DNA of 64,000 nt from JAFARZ01 sp035651595 (GTDB taxonomy: Bacteria; Actinomycetota; Actinomycetes; Streptosporangiales; Streptosporangiaceae). The stretch spans positions 1 through 64,000 of the forward strand of contig DASRFJ010000360.1 in the NCBI GenBank assembly GCA_035651595.1. Reading direction: 5' to 3'. Below are positions 55,938-64,000 of this stretch, piece by piece (the first letter of the stretch is position 1; each line of letters starts with the position of its first letter). The notes below the pieces were generated by a model, which was not told where the DNA came from, made no database searches, and saw only the letters and a program-made list of their open reading frames with translations. Position numbers and translations under genes: made by a program.

Positions 55938-56808
55938 GATTGTCGTGACTACCTTTCGCGTAGTACGTGATATCCAATGCCCCCGGCGGCACCGGGACCG
56001 CTGTGACCACTTGCCTCTGCTCGTGTTCCAAATGCGCACGCTCCAGTGGCGAGGCCCTGCCATCACAAAGCCGCTCGTAGATATCGTGTGTCTTCTGCTT
56101 AGCCTCCCAGCTCTCGGCCGTGTGGAACTGGACCTCGAACTGCACGTCGTACGTGGGACTGGTCCAGCGGGTGTTGACGCCTCGATAGTCATCCGTGTCC
56201 CAGGAGGGCTTCCTCACCCGCAGGTCGTACCCTTGATCGCTGAGCTTCTGACTTATCTCGGCCACGCCTGCGGTGTAGTGCTCGTCCGGCAGTAGGTATG
56301 TGTACCGAATCCCGTCGTGGATGGCCGACGCGAGGTCGCGCGGATCCTGATCTGGGAAGCGGGTAACCATCTTGGCTAGCTTCTCTTTGAAGCGGTCGGG
56401 GGACTTGAGGGCGAACTTCTCGGTGTCGGGAACGAGGGAGCCGTGCTCCAGCTCGGCTTCGATTCGCCGCATAACGGGGGTGATACCCGTTTCTGCGTAG
56501 TTTCCTTCAAGATCGCGACCTTCGGCTTGGCGGCGGGCCGTGATGGCCGCGTCGGCGATGCGGTTCGCTTCTGGTCCGAGCTCGTACCCTTTCCACCGCC
56601 AGCCACCGTCAGCCGTCCGTTCGGGGCCGTCGGGATGAGCGCGCTGCTCGCTGACATCATGCGCCCGCAGGTCGTCGTAGCATGCGGAACGGTCACGCTC
56701 TTCCGCTGCGACGTCCCGCCGTGCCGAACCGACCTGGGAATCCCCGGCCTCCGCTCCGCGCACGACGTAGTCGGCGGCGTAATCATCGTGTGGACCGTCC
56801 ACCGCCAT
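55930..56808 (-). CDS. RelA/SpoT-fold nucleotidyltransferase-like protein (toxSAS-like)
   Basis: 292 residues from the ATG at 56808. The N-terminal 90 are charged and unstructured. The C-terminal 165 match the landmarks of the RelA/SpoT synthetase fold: ALKSPDRFKEKLAK (basic substrate loop), IHDGIRYTYLL (catalytic Asp, Arg), YRGVNTRW (nucleotide loop) and FEVQFHT (catalytic Glu). After it comes a helix ESWEAKQKTHDIYERL seen in toxin-type members. There is no hydrolase, TGS or ACT domain. It may synthesise an alarmone or pyrophosphorylate RNA as toxSAS enzymes do. The following small gene overlaps it by 8 nt. Confidence 0.65.
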   Translation of the reverse strand: MAVDGPHDDYAADYVVRGAEAGDSQVGSARRDVAAEERDRSACYDDLRAHDVSEQRAHPDGPERTADGGWRWKGYELGPEANRIADAAITARRQAEGRDLEGNYAETGITPVMRRIEAELEHGSLVPDTEKFALKSPDRFKEKLAKMVTRFPDQDPRDLASAIHDGIRYTYLLPDEHYTAGVAEISQKLSDQGYDLRVRKPSWDTDDYRGVNTRWTSPTYDVQFEVQFHTAESWEAKQKTHDIYERLCDGRASPLERAHLEHEQRQVVTAVPVPPGALDITYYAKGSHDNRG

Positions 56809-56885
56809 CCGTGCTCCCGACCGCGAGCGCCGTGAAACCTCAACAGGCAAGGTGTTGACGGCTACCAATAGAGATACTGTAAACA

Positions 56886-56902
56886 CGCTAGGTCGCCTAG
56901 CG
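56886..56902. promoter_or_regulatory. Palindrome upstream of the RelA/SpoT-fold operon
   Basis: CGCTAGG-TCG-CCTAGCG is a perfect 7-bp inverted repeat 78 bp upstream of the operon start, adjacent to an AT-rich TTTACAGTATCTCTATT stretch on the minus strand. It is a candidate operator for the three-gene operon. Confidence 0.45.
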
Positions 56903-57043
56903 GAAGCGCAGCTGGCTCATCCGGCACTCCCCGGCCCACTTGCCACGCGAGGTCTGATCAAGTTTCAGGCGTGCGCGGCGCCGCGCAGTCCCGTTAGGAA
57001 TCGGACACAAGCCACATTTCCGGTGGGTCTTCGAGCGAGCTGA

Positions 57044-57096
57044 ATTATTGCGGACACTTACCCCCCCGATGTGGGAGGGTAAGTGTCCGCAATAAT
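57044..57096. repeat. Dispersed palindromic repeat, copy R4
   Basis: Reverse-orientation copy with full 24-bp arms and, on the minus strand, centre ACATCG. The flank 57097-57160 read on the minus strand matches the left flank of R1 (TACGTTCGGTG, GTAGCC, TTCAGAAG, TCCGAAATTA). It lies between the HerA/RelA-like operon and the divergent FxS cluster. Confidence 0.85.
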
Positions 57097-57488
57097 TTCG
57101 GACCCACTTCTGAATGTTGGGCTACCACCGAACGTAACGTACATAGCAGACATTGCGGGCATCTTGCATACGAGCGCGCGCGACACGTCGGGGCGACCAC
57201 GCGCACCAAGGGAACGCGGCAGTGCATAGCCGGGCAAAACCGGCCACATACCTCCTGCATCGATGCTTGCGCTTGGAGGCGTCGCTGCGGACGGCCCGGA
57301 GAGGCCAGGCTCCCGCCGAACCCAATGACCGCTTGCTGAAGAACTAGTACAAATGGTGCATTTCCGGCGAAGCCGGACGGATTAGCATTGCTGTGACGTG
57401 ACTTCTGAGGAGTGTTATCCGGGATGGCAAAACGATATGGTTGGCAATGCCGCATCGGGGGCGGCCTGACATTGACTTGGAGTTAACG
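57097..57488. other. Gene-free leader region of the FxS cluster
   Basis: No long gene is supported. It contains the R4 flank, a short hairpin TCCGGC-GAA-GCCGGA (57363-57377), and a 20-codon frame (ATG 57424 to TAA 57486) that ends two bases before the fxsA ATG and begins 11 bases after GAGGAG. The last is a possible translated leader, but it could also be chance. Confidence 0.4.
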
Positions 57489-57638
57489 ATGAGCATTTCG
57501 ATTCAGGAAGCGGATCTCGAATCTAGCCTGGCAGATCTCCGCGGCGTCCCGCTCGCCGAGATCGACGGCAACGCGCTCACCGGTACCGGCCGGATCCTGT
57601 CGCCGGACGACATTTCCTCATTTAATTCATCCATCTAG
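57489..57638 (+). CDS. fxsA: FxSxx-COOH precursor peptide
   Basis: 49 residues. The helical leader has ADLRGVPLAEIDGNAL and the core ends ISSFNSSI: F45-N46-S47-S48-I49 is the FxSxx-COOH signature that defines this RiPP family. ATG at 57489 is supported by TTGGAG seven bases upstream; a longer in-frame start lies outside the family length. The following radical SAM enzyme is expected to link Phe45 to Ser47 in a three-residue cyclophane. Confidence 0.92.
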   Translation: MSISIQEADLESSLADLRGVPLAEIDGNALTGTGRILSPDDISSFNSSI

Positions 57639-57652
57639 CGGAATCCGGTCCG

Positions 57653-60064
57653 ATGGCCGGCGGCATCGTCCCGTTCCGGCAGTTCGTGCTCAAGGTCTGC
57701 AGCCGCTGCGACCTGGCATGTGACCACTGCTATGTCTACGAGCACGCCGATCAGAGCTGGCGCGCCAAGCCAAAGATGATCTCGGATGAGATCGTCGCCA
57801 TGGCGGCCGACCGGATCGCGAGCCATGCGCGCCAGCACACGCTGCCGGAGGTCCGGATAATCCTCCATGGCGGCGAGCCGCTGCTCGCTGGCAAAAGCAG
57901 GCTTGCCTGGATATGCGCGCGGCTCCGCGAGGTAATCGAGCCGGTATGCCGGCTCGATCTCCGGATACACACCAACGGCGTGCTGCTCGACGAACAGTTC
58001 TGCGAACTGTTCGCGGAACACCGCGCGATGATCGGGATCTCCCTGGACGGCGACCGGGCCGCCAACGATTTGCACCGCAGGTACGCCGACGGGCGCAGCA
58101 GCTACACCCAGGTGATAGCCGCGATCGAACTACTGCGGACCGAGCGTTTCCGGCCGCTGTTCGCCGGCCTGCTGTGCACCATAGACGTACGCAACGACCC
58201 GCTCGCCACCTATGCCGCCCTGGCCGCGCTGCAGCCGCCGCATATCGACTTCCTCCTCCCGCACGCCACCTGGGAACAGCCGCCGCCCGCCGCGGCGCCC
58301 GGGCGTACCCCGTACGCCGACTGGCTGACCAAGATTTACGACAGGTGGGCGGGGGACCCGCGGCGGATACCGGTGCGCCTGTTCGACTCGGTGATCGCCA
58401 CGACTCGCGGGGGGCACAGCACCACCGAGTCGCTCGGCCTTGCCCCGGTCGACCTGGCGGTCATCGAGACCGACGGGACAATCGAGCAGGCGGACTCGAT
58501 CAAGGTCGCCTACGACGGAGCACCGCGGACCGGCCTCGACATCCGCCACAGCGACCTCGACGAGGCCGCCAGGCACCCCTCGATCACCGCACGGCAGCGA
58601 GGGCTCAACGGATTGTGCGCGACCTGCCGCGGTTGTCCGGTGGTCACCAGCTGCGGCGGCGGACTATACGCGCATCGGTACCGTGACGGCACCGGCTTCG
58701 ACAACCCGTCGGTCTACTGCGCCGACCTCAAGAAGCTCATCACGCACGTCAGATCCGGCCAGCGAACGGGCACGGCCGGGCACCGGATGCACACGCTGCC
58801 GGGCGAGGACTTCACCGCGCTGGCAGCCGGGCATGGCGGGGAGCAGGCAGTCGCGAGGCTTGCCGCCGCGAATCTCAGCATCACCCGCGCGCTGCTCGGG
58901 CAGGTCCGTGAGCGGACCGCGAGCACCCCTGTGCTCGACGCCGCCTGGGAGATCCTGACCACGCGGGACGCCGCCGCGCTTGACGAGGTGCTCGCCCACC
59001 CGTACATCAGGGCCTGGGCCGTGCGGTGCCTGCGCGAACCGGCGGTGCATGCCGCGCATCTGGCCGCAATCGCCGCGGCGGTCGCGGTCCGCTCGGGCCT
59101 TACCGCGAAGCTGACGGTCCCGGTGCGCGACGGCTACGTGCACCTGCCCACGCTCGGCAGGCTGCGAACCGAGCCAAACGCCCGGACCGGAACGGCGACG
59201 GCGACGGTCATCACCGGCACGGACTGGATGGCCATCAGGACGGCCGACGGCACCGAACTTTCCGTGAAGCTCACGTCAGCGCAGCCAGAAGCCGTCTGGC
59301 AGCCGGTCCGCCGGATACGGGCGGCCGGCACCGTGGTTGCCCTGGAAGACACCGACCCCTACCGGGACTCTCATCAGTGGCGTCCGGCGCCGCGCCTGTC
59401 CAGCAGCGAGATCGACCGTTGGCAGCGCGGCTACCAGGACGCATGGGAGCTGATCGGGCTCGACTACCCCGGCTATGCGTCAGGCCTGGCCGCGGGGCTG
59501 ACCACGATCACGCCACTGGCGGGGGCAGCACCCGGAGCCGACATCAGCGCGGCCGCCCGGCAGGCTTTCGGCGCGATAGGCGCCGCGCTTCCCGCCGAGG
59601 CAAGCGGCGGCGGGGCCATTCTCGCGCTGCTGCTGATGCACGAGTTCCAGCACATCAAGCTCGCCGCGCTGCTCGACCTGTTCGACCTGTGTGACCCAAC
59701 CTGCACCCAGCTGTTCTACGCACCATGGCGGGATGATCCGCGACCGGCGGAAGCGCTGCTGCAAGGTATGTACGCACATGTCGCGGTGACCGATTTCTGG
59801 CGGGTTCGGCGGCACCGGCTCGCCGGTGAACAGGCCAGGATGGCGGCATCGCGATTCGCGCTATGGCGGGCACAGACCATGGATGCGGCGCGGACCTTGG
59901 CTGCTTCCGGTGCCCTCACCCCTCTTGGCCAGCGGTTTGTCGCCGGGATGCTGGCGACGTTGCACGAATGGCGCGCGGAAGCGGTCCCTTCTGATGCGGC
60001 CGACTTGGCCCGCCGGTGGGCGGAGCGACACCGCGCGGCCTGGGACGCCAAGGAACTCGCATGA
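57653..60064 (+). CDS. fxsB: Fused radical SAM/SPASM maturase and HExxH protein (FxsB-FxsH)
   Basis: 803 residues. The N-terminal radical SAM core has CDLACDHCY (cluster cysteines at 19, 23 and 26) and GGEPLL. A SPASM region has CATCRGCPVVTSCGG. From about residue 400 a second part contains the HEFQH metalloprotein motif (HExxH, about 663) followed by an F-D-L-C-D region, the domain that in some clusters is a separate gene. FxsB-type enzymes form a C-C link between Phe and Ser in the FxS core; the HExxH part is of unproved function. The ATG lies 14 nt after the fxsA stop. Confidence 0.92.
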   Translation: MAGGIVPFRQFVLKVCSRCDLACDHCYVYEHADQSWRAKPKMISDEIVAMAADRIASHARQHTLPEVRIILHGGEPLLAGKSRLAWICARLREVIEPVCRLDLRIHTNGVLLDEQFCELFAEHRAMIGISLDGDRAANDLHRRYADGRSSYTQVIAAIELLRTERFRPLFAGLLCTIDVRNDPLATYAALAALQPPHIDFLLPHATWEQPPPAAAPGRTPYADWLTKIYDRWAGDPRRIPVRLFDSVIATTRGGHSTTESLGLAPVDLAVIETDGTIEQADSIKVAYDGAPRTGLDIRHSDLDEAARHPSITARQRGLNGLCATCRGCPVVTSCGGGLYAHRYRDGTGFDNPSVYCADLKKLITHVRSGQRTGTAGHRMHTLPGEDFTALAAGHGGEQAVARLAAANLSITRALLGQVRERTASTPVLDAAWEILTTRDAAALDEVLAHPYIRAWAVRCLREPAVHAAHLAAIAAAVAVRSGLTAKLTVPVRDGYVHLPTLGRLRTEPNARTGTATATVITGTDWMAIRTADGTELSVKLTSAQPEAVWQPVRRIRAAGTVVALEDTDPYRDSHQWRPAPRLSSSEIDRWQRGYQDAWELIGLDYPGYASGLAAGLTTITPLAGAAPGADISAAARQAFGAIGAALPAEASGGGAILALLLMHEFQHIKLAALLDLFDLCDPTCTQLFYAPWRDDPRPAEALLQGMYAHVAVTDFWRVRRHRLAGEQARMAASRFALWRAQTMDAARTLAASGALTPLGQRFVAGMLATLHEWRAEAVPSDAADLARRWAERHRAAWDAKELA

Positions 60065-60837
60065 ACTCCGGCGACCTCGCCCGTGGCCTGCTGGCACTCG
60101 GGCTGGAAGCCGGCATGACAGTGCTCGCGCACGCGTCGTTGCGCTCACTTGGCAGCGTCGATGGCGGTGCGGAGACCGTCATCGATGCCCTGCGCGAGGT
60201 CCTTGGGCCGGCCGGGACTCTGGTGGTAGCCACCGCCACAGAGGAGAACTCCACCACTTCGCGCGCCCACCAGGCCCGCATCGCCGGGATGACCACGAAG
60301 CAGGTCCGCGAGTTTCGCGCCGCCATGCCACCCTTCGACCGCGCGGTCACCCCGGCGGGCACGGGACGGATCGCCGAGGCAGTACGTACGATGCCCGGTG
60401 CGATCCGCAGCGCGCATCCCCAGTCCTCGTTCGCCGCGATCGGCCCGCTGGCGCGCCGGCTGATGCGGCAGCACAAGATCGTCTGTCACCTCGGTGAGGA
60501 CTCACCGCTCGGCAAGTTGTACACGTCCGGGTCCTGGATCTTGCTGGCCGGCGTCGGGTATCAAGCGTGCTCGGCGCTGCACCTCGCCGAGTACCGCTAT
60601 GTGCAGACGCCCCCGCAGCAGACCTACCGATGCGTCATACGGTACCGGGGAAAACCCGTGTGGCGGGCGTACCGTGACGTCGTTCTTGATGACAGCGATT
60701 TCACTGACATTGGTGTAACGCTCGATAAGGAAATCGTCTCTCACTACGGCCACATCGGTAGTGCCGAGTGCCGCCTGATGCCCCTGAAAGAAACAGTGGA
60801 CAGTGCGACGGAATGGATGCGTACGCACCGCACTTAG
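60061..60837 (+). CDS. AAC(3)-family N-acetyltransferase in the FxS cluster
   Basis: 258 residues. Family motifs are VLAHASLRSLG, HPQSSFAAIG with the catalytic His, EDSPLGKLY and YRYVQTPP. These belong to the aminoglycoside 3-N-acetyltransferase (Antibiotic_NAT) family, which uses acetyl-CoA. The ATG overlaps the maturase stop as ATGA, so it is translated with it. The natural substrate is more likely the peptide product or a related amine than an antibiotic; that is inference from context. Confidence 0.85.
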   Translation: MNSGDLARGLLALGLEAGMTVLAHASLRSLGSVDGGAETVIDALREVLGPAGTLVVATATEENSTTSRAHQARIAGMTTKQVREFRAAMPPFDRAVTPAGTGRIAEAVRTMPGAIRSAHPQSSFAAIGPLARRLMRQHKIVCHLGEDSPLGKLYTSGSWILLAGVGYQACSALHLAEYRYVQTPPQQTYRCVIRYRGKPVWRAYRDVVLDDSDFTDIGVTLDKEIVSHYGHIGSAECRLMPLKETVDSATEWMRTHRT

Positions 60838-60861
60838 ACGAGTTCCGTTCGTATTCCCAGA

Positions 60862-60889
60862 TGATCACATTACACTTATAGTGTGATCA
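60862..60889. promoter_or_regulatory. Palindrome in the gap before fxsC
   Basis: TGATCACA and TGTGATCA are perfect 8-bp arms 12 bp apart. Inside is a second symmetric element ACACT-TAT-AGTGT containing the -10-like TATAGT. It sits 25 bp upstream of the fxsC GTG. It is a candidate promoter/operator separating fxsC-fxsT from fxsA-B-AAC(3). Confidence 0.55.
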
Positions 60890-60913
60890 CTGCTTGCGAT
60901 CAGGAGGGGGCGG

Positions 60914-62209
60914 GTGTCGGGAAATCTGGTTTCGGCTGCCCACGAAGCTGCCCAAGGTGCCGCGCCTTATTTCTTCCTCAGTTACGCGCACACGCCCAAA
61001 CACGATCCAGCGGATCCGGACGATCCGGACGCGTGGGTAGGAACGCTCTACGCCGACCTGTGCAAGCACATAATGGCGCTTTCCGATCTGCCGGTCGGCG
61101 CCAAGCCCGGCTTTATGGACCGCGAACTCCGCTCTGGCAACCTCTGGCCAGCGACGTTGTCTCACGCCCTGGCGACCTGCCGGGTATTCGTCCCGCTGTA
61201 CTCACGCAGGTATTTCGAGAGCGAGCAATGCGGCAGGGAATGGTACGCCTTTTCCGGGCGAGTGCTGGACGCCGAAGCGAAGGGCGAGCGGCGAACCGCG
61301 GCGATCATCCCCGCCATCTGGGTGCCGATGAATACGGAGTCGATGCCGGAGGCCGCCAGGAACATCCAGTTCGGCCACCACGAGCTCGGCGACCAGTATG
61401 TGGCCCACGGGTTTTACGGCATCATCAAGCTTTCGCGGTTCAAGGAAGCCTACGAGATGGCGGTCTACGAACTCGCCCGCCGTATCGTGCGGGTCGCCGA
61501 GCAAGAGCCGGTTTCGCCAGGCACGCCCGCGGATTACCGCATGCTGGAGAGCGCATTCAGCCTGGCCGGGCAGCGTGATCCGGGCGCGCGGCGGCTGCGC
61601 ATCACGGTCGTCGCGCCCAGCGCGGATAACCTCCCGTCTGGCCGGGGTTCGTACCACTACGGGCACAGCCCGCTGCACTGGAACCCGTACCGTCCTGATT
61701 CGGTGCGCTCACTCGCCGAGCACGCCTGCGACCTGGTGCGGAACCTCGACTACCGGCCCGATGTCGGCGACCTCGACGAGCATGCCGAGGCGCTGACCGG
61801 GAACGGTCCGCCGACGGCACCCGGACTGGTCCTGGTGGACCCGTGGGCGGCCGCTCAGCCGGAGTGCGCGGCCGCGCTCCAGCGGTTCGACGCGCTGGAG
61901 AAGCCATGGATCCAGGTAGTGGTGCCGTGGAATCGCGTTGACCGCGAGACCGCGGATGCCGGGTCCGGATTGCGCGACGGCCTCGACAAATCGCTGCGGA
62001 ACAAGCTCGCCGAGGGACGCGCCACGTCCGCGATGGCCGTGCGCGGCGTCCCCTCCCTCGAGGACTTCAATTCGGTGCTGCCCGCCGTGCTACGCACGGC
62101 GGTCCGGCAATACCTCAAGCATGCCAAGGCGCATCCTCCCGCTGGGCCAGCGGTCGAGAAACCGAGGCTGCTCTGGCCGACGACTGATTCGGAGCGTTTC
62201 GATGACTGA
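60914..62209 (+). CDS. fxsC: TIR-like FxsC protein
   Basis: 431 residues. The N-terminal TIR-like region has YFFLSYAHTPKHD, ELRSGNLWPATLSHALATCRVFVPLYSRRYF and CGREW. The C-terminal region is FxsC-specific, with VVPWNRVDRE and a Leu/Arg-rich end. In FxS clusters it accompanies the peptide and maturase. The GTG at 60914 follows GGAGGGGG. It overlaps the next gene by 8 nt (ATGACTGA), so the two are coupled. Confidence 0.9.
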   Translation: MSGNLVSAAHEAAQGAAPYFFLSYAHTPKHDPADPDDPDAWVGTLYADLCKHIMALSDLPVGAKPGFMDRELRSGNLWPATLSHALATCRVFVPLYSRRYFESEQCGREWYAFSGRVLDAEAKGERRTAAIIPAIWVPMNTESMPEAARNIQFGHHELGDQYVAHGFYGIIKLSRFKEAYEMAVYELARRIVRVAEQEPVSPGTPADYRMLESAFSLAGQRDPGARRLRITVVAPSADNLPSGRGSYHYGHSPLHWNPYRPDSVRSLAEHACDLVRNLDYRPDVGDLDEHAEALTGNGPPTAPGLVLVDPWAAAQPECAAALQRFDALEKPWIQVVVPWNRVDRETADAGSGLRDGLDKSLRNKLAEGRATSAMAVRGVPSLEDFNSVLPAVLRTAVRQYLKHAKAHPPAGPAVEKPRLLWPTTDSERFDD

Positions 62210-64000
62210 GGGGCAGATCGCGACCTTCTACTCTTACAAGGGCGGGACAGGGCGGACAATGGCTCTGGCCAATACCGCGTGGATTCTTGCCAGCAACGGC
62301 CTGAAGGTGCTCGCCGTCGACTGGGATCTTGATTCCCCCGGGCTCCACAAGTTCTTCCATCCGTTCCTGGACCCGGCGAAGATTGTCGCCACGCCCGGCA
62401 TTATCGAGCTGATCACCGACTACGCACTGGCCGCCACCAGGGAGGAATCGCGGCCCGGCGACTGGCATCTGGACTACGCCCGGATCCTCCGGCACGCCGT
62501 ATCGGTCAACTGGAAGCATTTCCCGGAAGGCGGCACGCTGGATTTCGTCAGCGCCGGCCGGCAGAACCGGGACTACGCGACCGCCGTCACCGCCATCGAC
62601 TGGGATAACTTTTACGAGCGGCTCGGTGGCGGCCAGTTCTTCGACGCGCTTCGGGCCGACATGAAAGCCAACTACGATTACACGCTGATCGACAGCCGCA
62701 CCGGACTCAGCGACATCGCGGACATCTGCACTGTGCACTTCCCGGACATCCTCATCGACTGCTTTACGCTCAGCGACCAGTCGATTGAGGGAGCGGCCGC
62801 GGTGGCGAGGTCCGTCGACGACCGGTATCACACCAGGAACATCAGGATCCTTCCGGTGCCGATGCGGATCGACGATGCGGAGAAGGAGAAGCTCGACGCC
62901 GGCCGGACCCTGGCCAGGACACGGTTCCACCGGTTCCCGCGCGACATGTCAGACAGCGAGGCGAACCTGTACTGGGGCTCGGTCGAGATCCCGTATAAGC
63001 CCTTTTACGCGTTCGAGGAGATGCTGGCCACGTTCGGCGACGCGCCAGGGCACTCCGCGTCCATGCTCGCCGCCTTCGAACGGCTGACGAGCGCGATGAC
63101 GATGGGCCAGGTTACCGGCCTTGGCGCGATGGACGAGGACCTGCGGCTCGAGTACCAGGCGGCGTTCACCAGGCGACGGACCGCGCCGCGCGCAGACCTG
63201 TATCTCAGCTACGTTCCCGAGGACCGGATGTGGGCCGACTGGATCGCTTCGATCCTTGGCCAGGCCGGATTCCGCGTGCAGCGCCAGACGACCGCGGCGG
63301 CCGGGGCCATAGTCCGTGAGGAGGCACAGCGGAGCGCCGCGTCCGCGGGCCGGACGATCGCCGTCCTCTCCGCGGCCTATCTTCGTTCCCCGCACGCACG
63401 TGGCGTGTGGGACTCGCTGGCCGCGTCCGATCCGGCCGGCACGAGCCGACGGCTGATCCCGGTCCGGGTGGGCGAGGTGCCGCTGACCGGGCCCTTCGGC
63501 GATCGGACCGTGGTGGACCTGACCAGGCGGGACGCCGCCGGGGCGAAGGAGGAGCTGCTGCGAGCCCTCGGCTACGTCGCCAGCGCGGTTGAGCATCCGC
63601 TGGACCCGGCGGTACGCGAGCCGCGGTTCCCGCGGGCCATCCCGCTGGTGTGGAATGTGCCGACCCGCAACGCCGCGTTCACCGGGCGAAATGAGGTCCT
63701 GGAGAAGCTGCGCGATCAGCTGGCCAGCGCCAGTACCGCGGTCGTACTGCCGCTGGCCCTGCACGGCCTTGGCGGCGTCGGGAAGACTCAGGTCGCACTG
63801 GAGTACGCGCACCGCTACCTGGCGGATTACGACGTCGTATGGTGGGTGTCGGCGGAACAGCGTGAGCTCATCAGCTCCCGCCTCGCTGAACTGGCTGGCA
63901 AGCTCGGCCTCCGGGTCGGCGACAACGTTGCCGAAGCGGCGCAGGTAGCCTGCGACGCACTGCGGCGCGGCGCACCGTACAGCAACTGGCTGCTCGTCTT
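62202..64000 (+). CDS. fxsT: FxsT-like ParA-like / TIR / NB-ARC protein, cut by window end
   Basis: The frame is open from the ATG at 62202 to the last base, about 599 residues. Domains in order: a MinD/ParA-like domain with YSYKGGTGRTMALAN (about 11-25) and AVDWDLDSPG; a TIR-like domain from about 328 (DLYLSYVPEDRMWADW); and an NB-ARC domain with LHGLGGVGKTQVALEYAHRY (about 520). A TPR part is expected beyond the window. This is the FxSxx-COOH system's TPR/STAND component, probably a signalling receiver for the peptide. No frameshift or stop is seen. Confidence 0.9.
   Translation, partial: MTEGQIATFYSYKGGTGRTMALANTAWILASNGLKVLAVDWDLDSPGLHKFFHPFLDPAKIVATPGIIELITDYALAATREESRPGDWHLDYARILRHAVSVNWKHFPEGGTLDFVSAGRQNRDYATAVTAIDWDNFYERLGGGQFFDALRADMKANYDYTLIDSRTGLSDIADICTVHFPDILIDCFTLSDQSIEGAAAVARSVDDRYHTRNIRILPVPMRIDDAEKEKLDAGRTLARTRFHRFPRDMSDSEANLYWGSVEIPYKPFYAFEEMLATFGDAPGHSASMLAAFERLTSAMTMGQVTGLGAMDEDLRLEYQAAFTRRRTAPRADLYLSYVPEDRMWADWIASILGQAGFRVQRQTTAAAGAIVREEAQRSAASAGRTIAVLSAAYLRSPHARGVWDSLAASDPAGTSRRLIPVRVGEVPLTGPFGDRTVVDLTRRDAAGAKEELLRALGYVASAVEHPLDPAVREPRFPRAIPLVWNVPTRNAAFTGRNEVLEKLRDQLASASTAVVLPLALHGLGGVGKTQVALEYAHRYLADYDVVWWVSAEQRELISSRLAELAGKLGLRVGDNVAEAAQVACDALRRGAPYSNWLLV

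Noticed and set aside
56852..57043. 63-codon + frame beginning LTATNRDTVNTLGRLAE
   Set aside because: It looks superficially protein-like, but it ends near the R4 repeat, has no family, and the GTG overlaps the promoter region of the opposite operon; left as non-coding.
57045..57455. 136-codon minus-strand frame over R4, whose end resembles the end of a frame over R1 (13108-13305)
   Set aside because: The shared ending (RTLTLP.RGGKCPQ) is explained by the DNA repeat itself; no ribosome site or family is seen.

Overview
The window is high-GC DNA typical of a filamentous actinomycete, with ATG, GTG and occasional TTG starts, ATGA/GTGA stop-start overlaps and many signal-transduction genes. The strongest taxonomic marker is the cell-division/peptidoglycan signalling cluster tRNA-Leu, fhaA, fhaB, pstP, rodA, pbpA, pknA, pknB and crgA (37034-46567). 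It is followed by a rhomboid protease, a cyclophilin and a DUF5324-type gene. This is the arrangement near the replication origin in Streptomyces and Streptosporangiales-like Actinomycetota; species cannot be told from the sequence alone.

Layout. 1-12.7 kb is accessory/regulatory: a truncated permease-prefix gene, an SRPBCC protein and two dihydrofolate-reductase-like proteins facing a MocR regulator, an XRE/NB-ARC/TPR regulator, MarR and AraC regulators with their neighbours, a secreted barrel protein and a NarL-type two-component pair. 12.9-24.2 kb holds two tRNA-Ser genes, an in-frame sigma-factor/acyl-CoA-ligase fusion, a cysteine-rich double-psi-barrel/MauE pair, an AAA ATPase, CtaG, YceI, an ECF41 sigma factor, a MinD/ParA ATPase and a quinone oxidoreductase. 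24.2-37 kb holds the proteasome activator Bpa, pheA, a DUF4446/mannosyltransferase/GT2/STAS run, an arginine-deiminase homologue whose catalytic Cys and His are replaced, a TagGH-like polysaccharide exporter, a PAS-GAF histidine kinase, an FAD-dependent oxidase and a universal stress protein. 37-46.6 kb is the Ser/Thr kinase division cluster. 47-52.7 kb holds rhomboid, PpiA, a DUF6114/DUF6230 pair and a second GT-C mannosyltransferase.

The last 11 kb is the most interesting. On the minus strand, three tightly overlapping genes encode a RelA/SpoT-fold protein, an 86-aa protein and a HerA/FtsK-type ATPase; I propose them as a possible toxin/defence-like operon. Divergent from it is an FxSxx-COOH RiPP cluster: a 49-aa precursor ending F-N-S-S-I, a fused radical SAM/SPASM-HExxH maturase, an AAC(3)-family acetyltransferase, the TIR-like FxsC and a ParA-like/TIR/NB-ARC protein (FxsT) that runs off the window end.

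Across the window, four copies of a roughly 50-bp near-perfect palindrome (core TGCGGACACTTACCC) sit in intergenic gaps. A second GC-rich hairpin family occurs at three loci, once inside a coding sequence. Several convergent gene pairs share bidirectional stem-loop terminators. At three places an expected stop codon is missing and neighbouring genes run into each other, which could be real fusions or overlaps, or single-base assembly errors.
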